64,000 nt of DNA from Botrytis cinerea B05.10 (taxonomy: Eukaryota > Ascomycota > Leotiomycetes > Helotiales > Sclerotiniaceae). Each line of letters begins with the position of its first letter. The first letter of the stretch is position 1. A program made the position numbers and the translations under genes. The notes beneath the pieces are model-generated. The model saw only the letters and a list, made by a program, of their open reading frames with translations, was not told where the DNA came from and ran no database searches. Below are positions 13,521-26,044 of the stretch, one piece after another. The DNA lies in NCBI RefSeq assembly GCF_000143535.2, contig NC_037314.1, forward strand, positions 1,364,001 to 1,428,000, written 5' to 3'.

Positions 13521-13742
13521 CTATACGATTACTTAATAAACAATACGTTTGAGCCTGATATTATAAGAGGTACAAGAAAGAAGTATAGAGAAGATAGCTT
13601 TGGAACTCCTGAGATGTAGTTAGTAAGTAGTAATACAAAGTTAGAAGATAAAAGTCTGTGGACATAGTTATACAATTAGGCGAATGAAGTATCGTTTAGT
13701 TTATTGTAAGATAGGCAAGATGAATTTCTAAGTTGCTGTACT

Positions 13743-13752
13743 TACCTAGGTA
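13743..13752. repeat. Palindrome TACCTAGGTA
   Basis: Third copy of the recurrent 10-bp palindrome, inside the gene desert. Confidence 0.8.
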
Positions 13753-16700
13753 TTCAAGGAGACAATTCTCCAATTGCTGAGATTTATACATCAATGTCAA
13801 CCTCTTTATTAAAACCAAGTGAATTCATCATGCGTATGAATAATATTGGAAAATTCTCCTATTCGCTCAATTCTTTGCGACGCTGCAGGAACAACTGCAT
13901 TATCCACAATGAAACAAACCTTTTGGAAATCTAACCACCAGCATGAATCACCTGCCAGGTACTCAACTGCTCATCATTTCTTGATGATCTCAAAGGTCAT
14001 CTCTTGGGTCTTTTGGTCTGTGGTTCAAATAAAGCTGATTCTGTGATGTACTTGACCACCTCTGATGAGATTGTTATTTCTTCAGAGTGCAAACGAAGGG
14101 ATGTGAATTTCGACTCATAACTTACTTCATTATACCTCACCGGCAGATTATCAATGGAATTCATGGTATCTACTGCCTAGTCATGCCAGGTACAAAGTTC
14201 TGAAACATACATTATATATATATAAACTATATATATCGTAAATGCGCGTGTTCAATTTTTCCAAGGCGAACGTGGGGCACGCACTACGTAGATTTATGTC
14301 CTTTGCTAATAAACCAGCCGGTTGAAATGAGATTTTCACCAGCATACCATTTCTATATCCTATCTATAAACAACGGTTCTGGTACTGAATATGGATAAGG
14401 GGCTCGACTGCAAGGATTCTGCAGGGCATACATGAAACGACCTTCGAAACCCTCAGACTATCTTACACATCGGCATGTCTCCTAATGCGGCATCGCTGTA
14501 CTAATTTGTATTCCAAATTGAGTCTCTGCGCCCCCAATTATCTTGGAAATGTCATGAAAAGGAGCCTCGTTGTAATAATGCTTCTAGATAGTACCTGAGA
14601 CGATGAGATTCACAGGGGACGACGAATGTTCCTGCTCCGCCATGAGGCGACGCGAAATGCTTCATTCCCTGGGGGACGGCTTGCGTTTCCTCGGTGGTAT
14701 TCAATGTAGGCTTGATAGAAGGCATACTTTCATGTTTCTAAACTTGTGGCCCCTTGGTGAATGTCTTACGAATTTATCCTGACTTCAATAATTTAGCCAA
14801 ATTTGCAAATTGATTTTATGCCTTTGATCAAGATAAATCTTAGTATCCAGATTCGAAACGAGCGATACAACGTCTTCTTTGCCGAAATCTTCTGGATGTT
14901 TGTCTAGACAGTTGATGAGCAACGGTCATCTGAATGTTCTAGCTTTAAGACTGCCCGCACCGTCGTTGCAAGTCTGCAAAACCACAGGCCAAGTGTTCAT
15001 GAAATCAAAGGTGGCTTTCTGGTTGATACGGAGAAAGCTTCAAACACAGGTCAAACGCCGGTCACATTAGCATCATCAATTACTTAGAAGACAACAATTA
15101 CATGAACGACTAGCTGTGGTAGCTACACTTGTTCAACCTAGATTCGATCTATCACGCTACAGTCCTATCACACGTACATAACGTGAAGGGTTTGTACCGC
15201 GGGAGTTAACACTACCATCCCACCCTGACTCAATTCATCGAAGCTCTAAATGCCTTGGAAAAACGCAGCCATCATCAATTCATTGCAGCCCAACAGGCAC
15301 GTCGGATGGTGAAAGGTATAATAAGCTACTGTTAATCACGCCACAAATAATTGACCATGAACCTGTCAGCTCCATTCGGTAATTGCACTGCCGGATCTGC
15401 TTTCTTTTTTGTTTTTTTCGATGGAGAAATTTGCACCTCCATTTCCAGTTGCAGAATAACACAACGATGCACTTAATCACGTCAAGGATTTACAAAACAA
15501 TACTTCGGTAAGGTCATACGAGATTTGGGGATCTTCAATAGCATAGTACCAATACCCTATCTGCCTAGTAGATATTCGTTTTAGCCTCAATATTTCGGTT
15601 CGTTTCTGTTAGCTTCACGGTCACTCTCTAATGCAACTGTTAACATTTTCGGCTTAGTTGAGCTATTCTTCTTCATTCCATGCATACATAGAGACAGAGT
15701 GCATCATCGTCAAGTATCCCCGTTATGCATATGCACAAGAACCCAGTTCTTTCACGGTAAAAGGAAGCTCAACGTTCGCATAAGCTTCTCCAAAATTTGT
15801 GCTTATTATATCACCCCGTGAAAAATCCATATGCCATTAAAATCAGAGAAATGCTACGCAAAGTATCACTGCCGTAGTGCAACTACAAAGTATATTCACA
15901 TGCTGGCACTGTTAGTACAGTGGAGAAGCACATGATAGCTACCGTGTGTCGATCAAGAACGTGCGTAGCATGAGTCCAGTCAACAAAGCCCAGAGGGAGT
16001 GGGAGACTAATAATGAGATTAGCAATTGAGAGCATGGCGGGGCATGTATCTCCATGAATCTTAATATCATAGTACCGTGTAATGTCTCAAGAATACTTGT
16101 AAATTAGGCCTCGACTATCCCTACATGGGCGATTCGAGTCAATCAATCCTGAGGTGACTCTCTCGCTTATGCTTAATATGATTAGCATTGCGAAACAGTC
16201 ACCAAGTGCCGTGAATTAGATCGAATGCCGGACAATACGACCCGAACTAGTCCTTCAAATCCTTCCCGCCACGAGATTAGAGTTGGAAGTAATAAACAAT
16301 CATTATCTCAATACACTTAATGACTGGTGGGGCAATCAAATTTCCTCGAATCACTCATCACATCTTGTGACACACTATGAAGCCTCGAATAATCTCGAGT
16401 CAATGATATGTGTAAGTTTTATGCTCACAGTTCAATATTGTCAAACCGGGAGTCGAGGAGACACATCCGGGGAAGGCTTATTGTGTGTGACCAAGAGTGA
16501 GTGAACGGCCACTTGCCGAATTAGTACCCGCGGGGTACCACCTCGTCATTCAACGTATCATTATCATTGCTTTTTCTTCAAGATAAGGGTAAAAAGCGGG
16601 ATCCTTCCGAACAAAAGCAGTATCAAATAATGTTTTCTTTTGCTTCGTTATCAAACAGCTGTAGCAGTTGTGGTTCTTCGCCTTCCCCTCGTCAATACAT

Positions 16701-16816
16701 CAACCCGCGTATTGATATCATGTGCAGCTTCGTAATGCTCCAGATGCGTTTGTTCTTTCTCCAATTAAATACATCCATTGTGGAAACCACACAAACTGGC
16801 GGGGGGCGTAATCATC

Positions 16817-16860
16817 ATTACTGTACATACTGTTTGTATGTATCTACAATATACAGTAAT
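16817..16860. repeat. Nested inverted repeat
   Basis: Outer arms ATTACTGTA (16817-16825) and TACAGTAAT (16852-16860) enclose inner arms ACATAC (16825-16830) and GTATGT (16836-16841) with a TGTTT loop. Confidence 0.8.
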
Positions 16861-17575
16861 AGCTAATCTGTAAAATCTCCAGCTGCAACACTGTAGTTTT
16901 CATGTCCACTTTCAGGTTTCCAACCCTTTCAAAGCCTTCCCCCAGACTAAGCATTTAGCCGACCAATATTCAATCCCATCCTCTAACCCTGTTTTATCTC
17001 TGCATCTTTCATCATCCTTCACAAATCTGCAGTACTTTTGGAACATCTTTGAGTTACAGCACAGTGTCTCCAATTACTGCATTTCAATGTCGCATCTTAC
17101 ACCGCTGAATTATGCCTGTCACTACTACTACTTAATTTCCTATCAAGCATTGTCCAACGATGCCTGATTGTAGCTTCCATAGTTGGTCGCCCAAGGTCTC
17201 TTCAGGCGAAAAGCCCAATGCTGTATACATCCTCGAGCATTGACGCCGCAATTACACGGGTTGGAGCACCTGCATCCTTCCCGTACCTGAGAACCAACCC
17301 TCGGTAGCGAATCTTGTGCAACACGGCCCGGCACGGATCAATAAATCATTTTCCGCTTAATGCGCTTCTCCTTTTATCTACTTGTCTCGTTGCGAAAGAC
17401 CTGATAGTGAGACATCCTGTCACATATTGAGCTGATACAACTGAAAATCACCCTGCATGCAAAAAGGGTGAGCTACGGAAAAAATCCATATTATCAGATC
17501 GGTTATTGATATCTCTTATTTCCTGTTATTGGAGGCGCAATCTCGTGACTTGAATTGCATATCAAGACCAACCAG

Positions 17576-17585
17576 TACCTAGGTA
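17576..17585. repeat. Palindrome TACCTAGGTA
   Basis: Fourth copy of the recurrent palindrome. Its flanks extend the near-symmetry (AGTACCTAGGTAACT). Confidence 0.8.
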
Positions 17586-20074
17586 ACTGGCTGTCTGGTC
17601 AGCCCCTTCTACCAAGGCAAGCAAGTGCTTGGACGCTCGCAACGTGATTCTGTTCATCACATGATCATCTACAAGAAGTATCTTTTCAATATCACAAATG
17701 TCTCAAAATATCCACTTTCTGTTATCGCCATGTTCTTTCAACAAGCAAGTCCAAGCGTACATGATCGCCTTTACTTGTCAACTCTTTGAACCGTACCTTG
17801 CATTTCTCCAACTCTTGTACGTCGCTTTGAGTCTTCACACACGTGTAGACAGGTTACAATTGTCCTCCGTTATTGTCTTTCAATGTCTTACACAGTTCTA
17901 TTCTTGCACCTAAGACGTCACAGGGAATTTAATTCAAAGCTTCCGTTTGTCACTTCGCATGATCAGCTTTTGATACGGGGCGTTGTGAATCCACTTGCGA
18001 TATCTTTACTATCTCTAACCATCTTTGATGTCAATCATGGGTCACAACTGGGAAAATGTTCTGGCTTTTCAAACTATTCATAAACCTGTGCCAATATTAT
18101 CAAACTTCTAGACATGACATCGCTTCGTTTGCCTTGATTTGGGACTAGTACTGACTACCATACTTGAGTACTCATTTTGTCACAATCGTCTAACTGGAAA
18201 TAGGCTGCGACTTACATTAAACACACAGACGTTTAAGATCGTGTAGATTGTACATACGAGCGTACAGTTTAAACAGGTCCTGAAGAGTGTAGGTGACTCA
18301 ATGTTAGTGCTACTGCACTGACATACGATGAGTTGAACCGTCCTTCATGTCCCTTTAATTTCCGCTAGATGTATCTTTTCACACATAACAAGCCTAAAAT
18401 AGCCATACTCTCACCAAGCTGGGTCTTTGACCACGCCTACCATACCAGATATCTGCATAATCATCGGCTTCAACTGCGAAATATGATCAACAGCCACTTC
18501 AGAATCTAGGCGCTTCTCGATTTTCAAGCCCCTGGTGTCTACTCAACGCTCTATTTGTGATGAACCTGTACGCACGTTTTATTCTTCCCCTTCACGGCGT
18601 GAACTGCAACAAGCATGTTCTATCAATAGCAGTCTGAAGACCCTGTAACAACTGCCCTGCATTGCCTTACATATTACATTGCGTTGATCATACATAGATA
18701 TACTCCGAAGTCCCGAAAAGCATGGGGGTCATGGAGGCATCCCAACGTCAGCGGCTTAACATCGTTAGATTGTTGGACAGCGAAATATACTCCGAACCAT
18801 GGAGTTAACATTCCCTAGGAATCGTCAATTCCCAATAGCATTCAAGGTCTTCCTAGAATACATCCTGCTTATTTACTTATTTAGATGTGAACCCCACAGA
18901 AGCTACATGGCCTGTCCCGAATACCTGGAAGAGTTGGTGGGAAGGTTAATATCAATCCTGAACAATGATCCTCACCCCGCGATCCAGCCAGGGCCAACTT
19001 CCGCCACCATGATACCTGGAAGGGCACTTAATGCGATGCTCTCTTCTACCAGCTATCCATGTTCAATCTTCGGCTCTGAAAGTCTTTGAAAAGTTTCTTC
19101 GCTTCCAGGTTCGATTGGCAGAGTTTGATTGGTTTGATTGTGACAGTTGCCCAGTTGTTTACAAGCTAACTCGCTACGTTTCTTGTACTCCGCCACCACT
19201 GTCAACTTATGAACACAGCATTGGCTCTTAAGCTTCCCGTCTATGCTGGTAAGCTTTTCTCGGGAGGGGTCGGAAAGATATCCTGAAGTTACTATTGCGC
19301 CTCACTAGACATGCATCGGATTTAAGGCAGGCTGAACAATACTTTGTTCCGGCCTGTCAATGACTCGAACATCAAGGCCTAATTTCCCCTCCACCTTCTT
19401 ACCCAAGTTACTCTTGTGTATTAGTGACAGCCACAGCACACTCACCAACACCCTTTGTTTTATCATATCTTTTCCACGTAAATTATTGAGTCATTAGCCC
19501 CATTGATCTGTGTAAAGTGTCGTGTATACGAATCCGATCCCCCCTACCACTCTTCCCGGTTTACAACGATACTGCATAAAGTAAAATATTCCGAAATGCC
19601 AAGGGGAAATCCTCCAGGTAAGGTTACAATAACCGCAAAAAGAAATTAAACTTTCCTTAAATTCTACGATTGGGAACTCCGCAATTCATACACAGACATA
19701 CTTAGTATTCACACCTGACATTAGATCATTGATTGCCAATCTTCCTTGTGGCCCGAGGCTCTCCCGAACGAAAATCCCTCGATGCCTTCAGCCTTCTTTC
19801 TATAGCACCTTCTAAACTGCAAGCTATCACAAATCTGGCGCTGGTGTCAACTCGATAGAACGATTGCCACATTCAATTTAACGCTACGCGAGGTCGTTCC
19901 TGGTTCCCGTTCCAAATCTCTTCTCGGTATCATGAAGCCCGCCAATCCTCATCTTACTCCTATCTAACTCGAATGTAACATTCCAAGCTTCTCGCTACTC
20001 ACTGCCAATGACGATGGTGATGACTGCCAAAGTTTTTTTCACAATCGTGTTTAGCTATTCATTCATCTCTGTGT

Positions 20075-20088
20075 CCCCCCCCCCCCCC
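20075..20088. repeat. C14 homopolymer
   Basis: Fourteen consecutive C residues. The length may be unreliable in the assembly. Confidence 0.85.
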
Positions 20089-22072
20089 GCTACCACGATC
20101 CACCGCTGGAACTAGGTTTCCATTAGTGTGGCATTACCCGGTAAACCCTAGAAGATCACCCCATCAATCCCTGTCGCTGATCAATACCTAATCCCTAAGA
20201 AACCATGATCTTTCTAGGCTCGTCTATACCTTACCAGTATCTCTGATCTTCTATCCACACCATCCTCATTCCTTGCTAGGTGTGTTTTTCTCTCTCAACC
20301 AAAATGGAAATGGCTAAACTCTCTCCTTTAGTCCACATGCGCACTGTCTGGAAGATCTCGGATTATTTACTACCAGAAGTAACTTTGCTGTTAATCTCAC
20401 GATTCGTGCCGTATTCTAATCACTGGGTTAGAGCGATCCCGAAATATGCAGGCTCTAAGTGATGGGCATTATATCCCACTGGCATATAGCTTTCCAAGCT
20501 ACAAACATGCATGCACTCCGTACAGTACGTACAGTAGCTACAGGAAGTAACTGTTAAAATCATGCACTATTGACGAAAGCCTGAAACTCAATCTACACTG
20601 GCCAAAACGACATCATTGTGTGGACAAACAGGTAAGAGTCGTAGATGTTTATCGTCATCATCGAAACTCTCTTCTGTTGACGAAACTTCCATTTTCTGTC
20701 ATTCGATACACTGAAGCAAGCCCATCGAACATACTAGTCCATGATCATACGAGTTTACAATGGCGGAACGAGACGGCGCACTTCTTTCTATCTTTCCGAT
20801 TGGGAGATAACCAGTCTGCCATTGAATCAGTGACTTCGTGCAGGGAGTCAGCTATCTTGTGCGACAGCCAGCCACTGGGTGCCATGTATTCCCGAGGCAT
20901 TGTGTGAAGTGAGGAGGTGAGGAGAAAGGTGCCTGATACTTGTTTCAATACCTACCCCAGTACGGGCATTATCTTCCATACGGATGTATGCACTGCAAGT
21001 TTTGTCATTCTTTGCTCACATCATTCTTTTGCCACTGGGGGTATCCATTTTCCTCTGTGCACGCCGCGAAGCCCGAGGTACAAGCTGGATCGTGACGAGA
21101 ATACCTTAATTCAAGTCTTGAATTCAAGGTCTGTACGGATATCAAATTAAAGGGTCGGGTCTACTCCACCTATAGCTGTCGCTGCGTCGCGGAAACTATT
21201 TAAGAAATGCGTAGCCAAGTTTGCTCTCGGCCTATTTGCAATTTTTGGCAGAGATTTCCACAGTGGACCCTTAGACACACAGACTGTATGGGCCACGAGG
21301 TCACTTGAGTGAGTGCTCGAGTTGCCTTTTCACGGACATGTTTTTTGTGGGGGAGACGGATATGTTGATGGTAATTTCATATCGATGGCTATTTTCAATT
21401 CTTGTCATTGTCTCTACGGTATGTGCGGAGCTTTTGCCTTCAGAGTTTGCAATCCACATACTCTTTTAAACCGTCATCTTTCGTTAAGAACTTCCTCTCC
21501 TAAAACCCATACACCTCTTGCCGGCTAAGTATCTGCGTATCGGCGAAAGGAAGCTAGTCAAAACAACTCCGCGAGCCCTTTGGACAATTGCAAAGACCGA
21601 AAATCCGAGTATGAGTCTATTATAATATTTGGAATCTATTTCAAGCATGTACACTGTTAATGATGAACGAGATTTTCCCACATGGCTCAGGGGCCACCAT
21701 CACCAGCTCATCAAGCGACGAGCTATGGAGACTATCAGCAAAAACTTTCCGAATTTTTTCCGAAGGCTTGATGCTAGTTTCCTGTGGCTGGACTACTTCC
21801 TACTCATTTTGCTGTCTTTGCTACCTTGATCTGTATTTTCTTGGTACATTTGGGTGTTTCTTTACGAAGATGATAGGAGTATAGTCAGTGCTATACCAAG
21901 GCGCTGTTTGTCCCTTACTTCATATCCCACATGACCACACCCCAAATTGCTGGATTGTTGTGACATCCAAGATGTCGAGATGTCTCGCAAGGCTCTATGG
22001 TGAGTCTCTTCGAATTCACCACTTTCACTCTTCGGCAGGAGCGTCTCACACAGTAATCCAACATGGAATTGC

Positions 22073-22396
22073 TCATTGGATCACCACAATTAAAAAAGGC
22101 CCAAATGTGACTTGAAAAGGAAACGCCCATGGCTCCGGTACCACGGCCAAGGTTGTCTTGGTGTTACGGTACATGCCTATGATGTCGGTAGTATCGGTAC
22201 TCATTCCAAGCTGTCGCATCCCGTGTAGCCGGTGCAGTCCGTTTGAAAAGGTAAAACATCGTCGTGTGTCTCCGAAACCCCTGCAAACATGAATGCTACC
22301 TTGCGAGCCGAGAAAAGCCACCGTCGCCACGGCTTCTCCGTCGTCAAACATTGCTGTATCGCGAACAGATGGGCTGAGATGGGAGGGTTGCTGCAT
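22073..22396 (-). CDS. Weak candidate small ORF in the desert (107 codons)
   Basis: This frame has a true ATG (MQQPSHLSPSVRDTAMFDD...) and one cysteine pair eight residues apart (CRGFGDTRRC). The frame remains open upstream without an ATG. No signal peptide is obvious and no family is recognised. Chance occurrence is quite possible. It is listed only because it is the most protein-like frame in a 14-kb gene-free stretch. Confidence 0.15.
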   Translation of the reverse strand: MQQPSHLSPSVRDTAMFDDGEAVATVAFLGSQGSIHVCRGFGDTRRCFTFSNGLHRLHGMRQLGMSTDTTDIIGMYRNTKTTLAVVPEPWAFPFQVTFGPFLIVVIQ

Positions 22397-22942
22397 TTTC
22401 AATTGGCTGTTATGGCGACATGGATGCGGTAATTTACGACATGTCAAAGGAACAAGACTACGATAAATGGATTTCAAACCTCCAAGGCCAAGTAGAGCAT
22501 GGTTCTAATGCGTAGCCATGCGTAGCTGATCGATAATCAATCCTGATCTCTCACGAATGATGCGTAATCGAAAAATTAAATTATGGAGCAACGTCCCGAC
22601 CAATGTGTGAAGTCGTAACCGTAAGAACAAAAAAAAGTGCATCGCCCACCACAGCTGAAATTTATATTTAACGGCGGTGACATGGGAATGGAACCCGCGA
22701 GATCATGGTTCTGTGCAGGGTTTGGATCCATCCATGTGATTGATAGTAATCCCACATCGCCATGAAAAAGTCTGGGCATCAACCCCGCGTGTTGTCAGGC
22801 TTACGGCAAAAGCAATCACGACGAACCACTGGGGGGTTGAGAATCTTCCGACCGTCTGGACCAACTCTGACACCCAATCCGCCATCAATTCGTGGGGGCG
22901 TCGTGGATGAGAACTGGGCTGTTGGATCGCTATCAATTCTCA

Positions 22943-23010
22943 CATCTACATCTGTATCTGTATCTCCATCTCCATCTGCGTCTGCATTTGCATCTGCATC
23001 TGCATCTGCA
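22943..23010. repeat. Imperfect (CATCTG)n hexanucleotide repeat
   Basis: About eleven degenerate copies of CATCTG/TATCTG/CATCTC. They read as alternating Ser/Ala on one strand and Asp/Ala on the other, which creates spurious open frames. Confidence 0.85.
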
Positions 23011-23445
23011 GGCACACAGAGCATTATTCACAAAGACGGATGCCTTCCTCAAGTAGATAATCTTGCGAGCGTCCCTCCCTCTAAATGCTGACTGCTTTTC
23101 CACTCTCTTAGTGATACATTTTTCTTCTTCCAAAAGCAACGTTATGGATTTATGGACTGTATCTGTGGAGCCCGTCAGATAGGGGACTGGGGTTAGGGGT
23201 GTGATGGTAATCCCAGAGAGAGCACATCGAACATCACCAATTGTTGGAATTGGAAATTTGGAGTTTGGAATCGCGACGAAACATCCCTCTGAGTCGAGAT
23301 TCATATTCGGGCAGTGGAAACTTGAGGAGAATTGTGTGCAATAACCACCGAGAGCATCAAAAAGTGGTTGTGGAAAACTCGAGAGCTAGGTCGCAGTGAG
23401 CATACGGGCATTCAAGTGGATCTCATGAGTGATGTTTATTGTCTT

Positions 23446-23490
23446 TTCCTCTCCTCCCCTCTCCTCCCCTCTCCTCTCCTCTCTTCTCCT
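23446..23490. repeat. CCTCTCCT-type pyrimidine tract
   Basis: Tandem TCCTCTCCTCCCC units, wholly pyrimidine on the plus strand. Confidence 0.85.
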
Positions 23491-23626
23491 ATTCTCCAGA
23501 TTTGTTTCTGGGCATTTCATTCCGTGTCTCTATATTGATTGGAAAATTATATCCCCACCAATCCACAAGAATTTTTGCTTTTTACAGCGCGGAAGAAATT
23601 TGCGTTCCGAGTGGAAAATGCTATTG

Positions 23627-23652
23627 TTATTATTATTATTATTATTATTATT
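23627..23652. repeat. (ATT)8 trinucleotide repeat
   Basis: An uninterrupted TTA/ATT tract. Confidence 0.9.
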
Positions 23653-24670
23653 TTCAATTGCTCGGTCCGGGGCATCTCATGTGTCTGATGTGGATTTTCT
23701 TTTGGGAAACCGCTGCGCTTCTTTGATTTCTTGTTGACGATGAAATGACACGAGAAAATAAAAGGAGCAGAGCGTAGAGGGTCGAGGCGCATAAGAATTT
23801 GTTCTCTCTCGTAAGGCAAGGAACGCTCAGTAGCAGGACTATAACCCCCTCTCCTGCAATCAGGAATTCTTTCATTGCTTTCATTTCTCTTCGTTTCTCT
23901 TTATTCCAACAGTTACAGGAGTCGCTGTTGCCGGTGTATCCTCGTATCTCTTTTGTCATCAAATCACAACTACTCGCTACTTGTACCTATCTTCCCTTCG
24001 ATCGTGTTCTCATACATCGTTGACCATTCACTACTTTGATTAAAATGGTATTTCCTTAGTCATGTATAGGTAGTATTCGCGGGCCATCTAGTCGTCCATT
24101 GCACATTTATTGAGTACTTATTAGTGTATCAGTACAGCAAGAACAGCTACGGGCTGAGTGAACTGGCATGGAAGGGGTCATTGTTGTTGGATTCATTACA
24201 TTTCAGGGACTGAATCCTACAGTCACAATTTGAAGGGAGACATTTGTATACTGAAGACATTAGATGAGATTGTAATAGTATAAGAACGTTTAAATTACTG
24301 CTTGGAGGATTTTATAGAGATGCTGTGTAATAACGAGTAATTGTATCTGGAGCATTCACACATCAGGATTGTATAAATTGTGATTATAGTAGATGATATC
24401 AATCTTAAATGCCTGAGTACCGGTTGATAAATTGCTTATTAGAGGAGGTAGAAGTAGGCTACCTTGAAGAGAAAATCCATAGACCTCTAGCACAGTATGA
24501 TAATTAATAAGGAGTCATTACCGTTCCTAGAAACTAAATCATTGAATGACTTGATACCTCGATGGTGGAGTAGAAAATATCGTCGAAGCTACGTCTACTT
24601 CCTTCATGACCAGTGATTTGAAATGCACTAAATCAGCGATCAACTGTTCTGCAAAAAATCTAAAGAATTA

Positions 24671-26044
24671 TCAAGAGCCTGAAATGATATTCAGCGCAGC
24701 CGACTTGGCTCTTTTCATCGCTGGACTCTCGTCGTATTCCTCCCGATTTCTCTTTCCATTCTTCCCATGCCCTTTCTTTGTCGACTCACCAAAATACTTC
24801 GGCTCGTACGAACTACCACTTCGCGCCTCGGGTTTTAAATTCTCGTTCTTTATCACAATTTCAGGATCGCCACCATCCTCAAACCCATCCTCCTCACGAG
24901 GAAACACTCTCGGATATCCCCTACCCTCCTCTCCATCATCCCAATAAAACTTACCCAGCGCTTCCCAACTCACAACTTCCACCATCTCAACTCCCTCTAC
25001 CAATCCCATCCACGGAGCTTTCCTTCTCCTCCCGCCCATTCTCTCTCTCCTCGCTTCATCCGCCAGCTCCGCTTCCAACCACGTAACCGGATTCGGCGCG
25101 TACAAAAACTTCCACTCCTTGGTAAATTGTTCATACTTCGCAAACCGGGCCAGAAAATCATCCACGGTCCACCCTCCCTGTGTTTTGACTGCTTCACGTC
25201 CGCTTTGCCAGTAGATTGCACCGACTTGTTCCATACCCGCGAGAACATACGCTGCCGTTTTGAAAATCGGATAGGAAACGTGACTTCGAAAGCGTTGGAT
25301 AAATGCCTGGAAATACTCTAATAGCTTACTCTCGTGCACTGGATCGAGTTAAGGATCAGCAAAATCGGGATGATGAACACTAAAGTCCCACACGGGAGGA
25401 GCGGTAAGAGAAACGCAGGGAGAGCTCGGATCTGGAAGATTCGAGACGAGATGACGATCGAGAGGAAGTGTTCTAAGAGCTGCAATATTGTCGGGTCCAA
25501 AACGAAGATCGGAGATATATGTCAGAGCTTCTTTGACGCTTTTCTCGGTGGTGAAAGGACCGCGGAAGGCTTTCTCGAGGGGCCCGTCTTCGTTCCAGGA
25601 GGGAGAGTGCATCATTTGGTAATATCGTGCAGAACGATTCATGCATTCGATTATGTTGAGACGTTGACGAGAGCAGAGTTTCTCGCCGGTGTTGAAGGTG
25701 AGGAGCGGACAGATGTAGAGGGGTTCGATGAGGGTACCGTCCCCGTGGACATATTGGAGAGAGGCATTGTTGGGGGAGTAGATAGCGTAGATGGGTTTTG
25801 TGGGGTGCCGGGAGGAGACACCGATGAGAATGGAGATGAATGGCATGGCGAGGAGTGCGCTTGGAGTTATACGATTAGAGATAGCGTCGAAGGGGGAGAG
25901 TTGTATTGGATCTTTGGAGCGATTTTGCTTGGAAGATGATTCTGAACGCTATTGATGGCGGGTTAGTAAATGACGAAATTATTCTGGATTATGGAGGATT
26001 GGCCTACATACCTTTTCCGTGAAGTTACTGCTGCTTGATGCCAT
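24671..26044 (-). CDS. Unrecognised protein gene with an in-frame stop or a 42-nt intron
   Basis: Exon 1 (26044-26012) encodes MASSSSNFTEK. A 63-nt intron (26011-25949) follows, and exon 2 starts at 25948. Exon 2 reads 199 codons to a TAA at 25351-25349, and the very same frame then continues for 226 codons to a stop at 24671. Two readings fit. A 42-nt intron at 25380-25339 (GTGTTC...CTTAAC...CAG) removes the stop and gives 422 residues (...VWDF/MHESKLLEYF...). Otherwise there is a genuine stop and a 210-residue product. Both halves look like coding sequence: the first is rich in hydrophobic blocks, and the second ends with a basic segment (KKGHGKNGKRNREE, then MKRAKS) that could be nuclear. 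The family is unknown to me. The spliced reading is preferred, though its donor is atypical and the intron very short. Confidence 0.65.

Larger units (their letters stand above)
10761..15000. other. Gene desert, part 1
   Basis: No supported gene. There is a perfect hairpin at 11595-11617, T-runs followed by an A-run at 13476-13520, a palindrome core TACCTAGGTA at 13743-13752, and an AT-rich mirror/palindromic block at 14213-14236. The longest open frame (12015-12500, minus) has no ATG until its middle and no family features. Confidence 0.6.
15001..20600. other. Gene desert, part 2
   Basis: No supported gene. Open frames are all under 100 codons and show no family motif. Features are a nested inverted repeat at 16817-16860, the palindrome TACCTAGGTA at 17576-17585, and a C14 homopolymer at 20075-20088. 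Overall composition resembles the other intergenic DNA here, with no obvious sign of AT-rich decay of a transposon. Confidence 0.55.
20601..24670. other. Gene desert, part 3
   Basis: No secure gene. Low-complexity blocks are concentrated here: imperfect (CATCTG)n at 22943-23010, CCTCTCCT-type pyrimidine repeats at 23446-23490 and (ATT)8 at 23627-23652. One minus-strand open frame with an ATG (22396-22073) is listed separately. Confidence 0.55.

Noticed and set aside
14213..14236. AT-rich TATATA...TATATA block as a terminator or origin
   Set aside because: Simple alternating AT sequence in this genome context; no transcript end, origin motif or conservation could be shown.
17143..17334. Cysteine-rich minus-strand frame resembling a metallothionein (CRCSNPCNCG)
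   Set aside because: The apparent start is GTG, no ATG precedes the cysteines, and the pattern is too short to distinguish from chance.
22762..23091. Ser/Ala and Asp/Ala repeat proteins on both strands
   Set aside because: Both are encoded by the same (CATCTG)n repeat; opposite-strand frames of equal quality indicate repeat artefacts.
10761..24670. The desert as a decayed transposon island
   Set aside because: No long terminal repeats, terminal inverted repeats, transposase or reverse-transcriptase fragments, or extreme AT richness were seen by eye; a repeat search is still needed to exclude it.
25334..25939. 201-codon plus-strand frame
   Set aside because: It is the antisense shadow of the 24671-26044 gene, whose exon joins and protein texture are more convincing.
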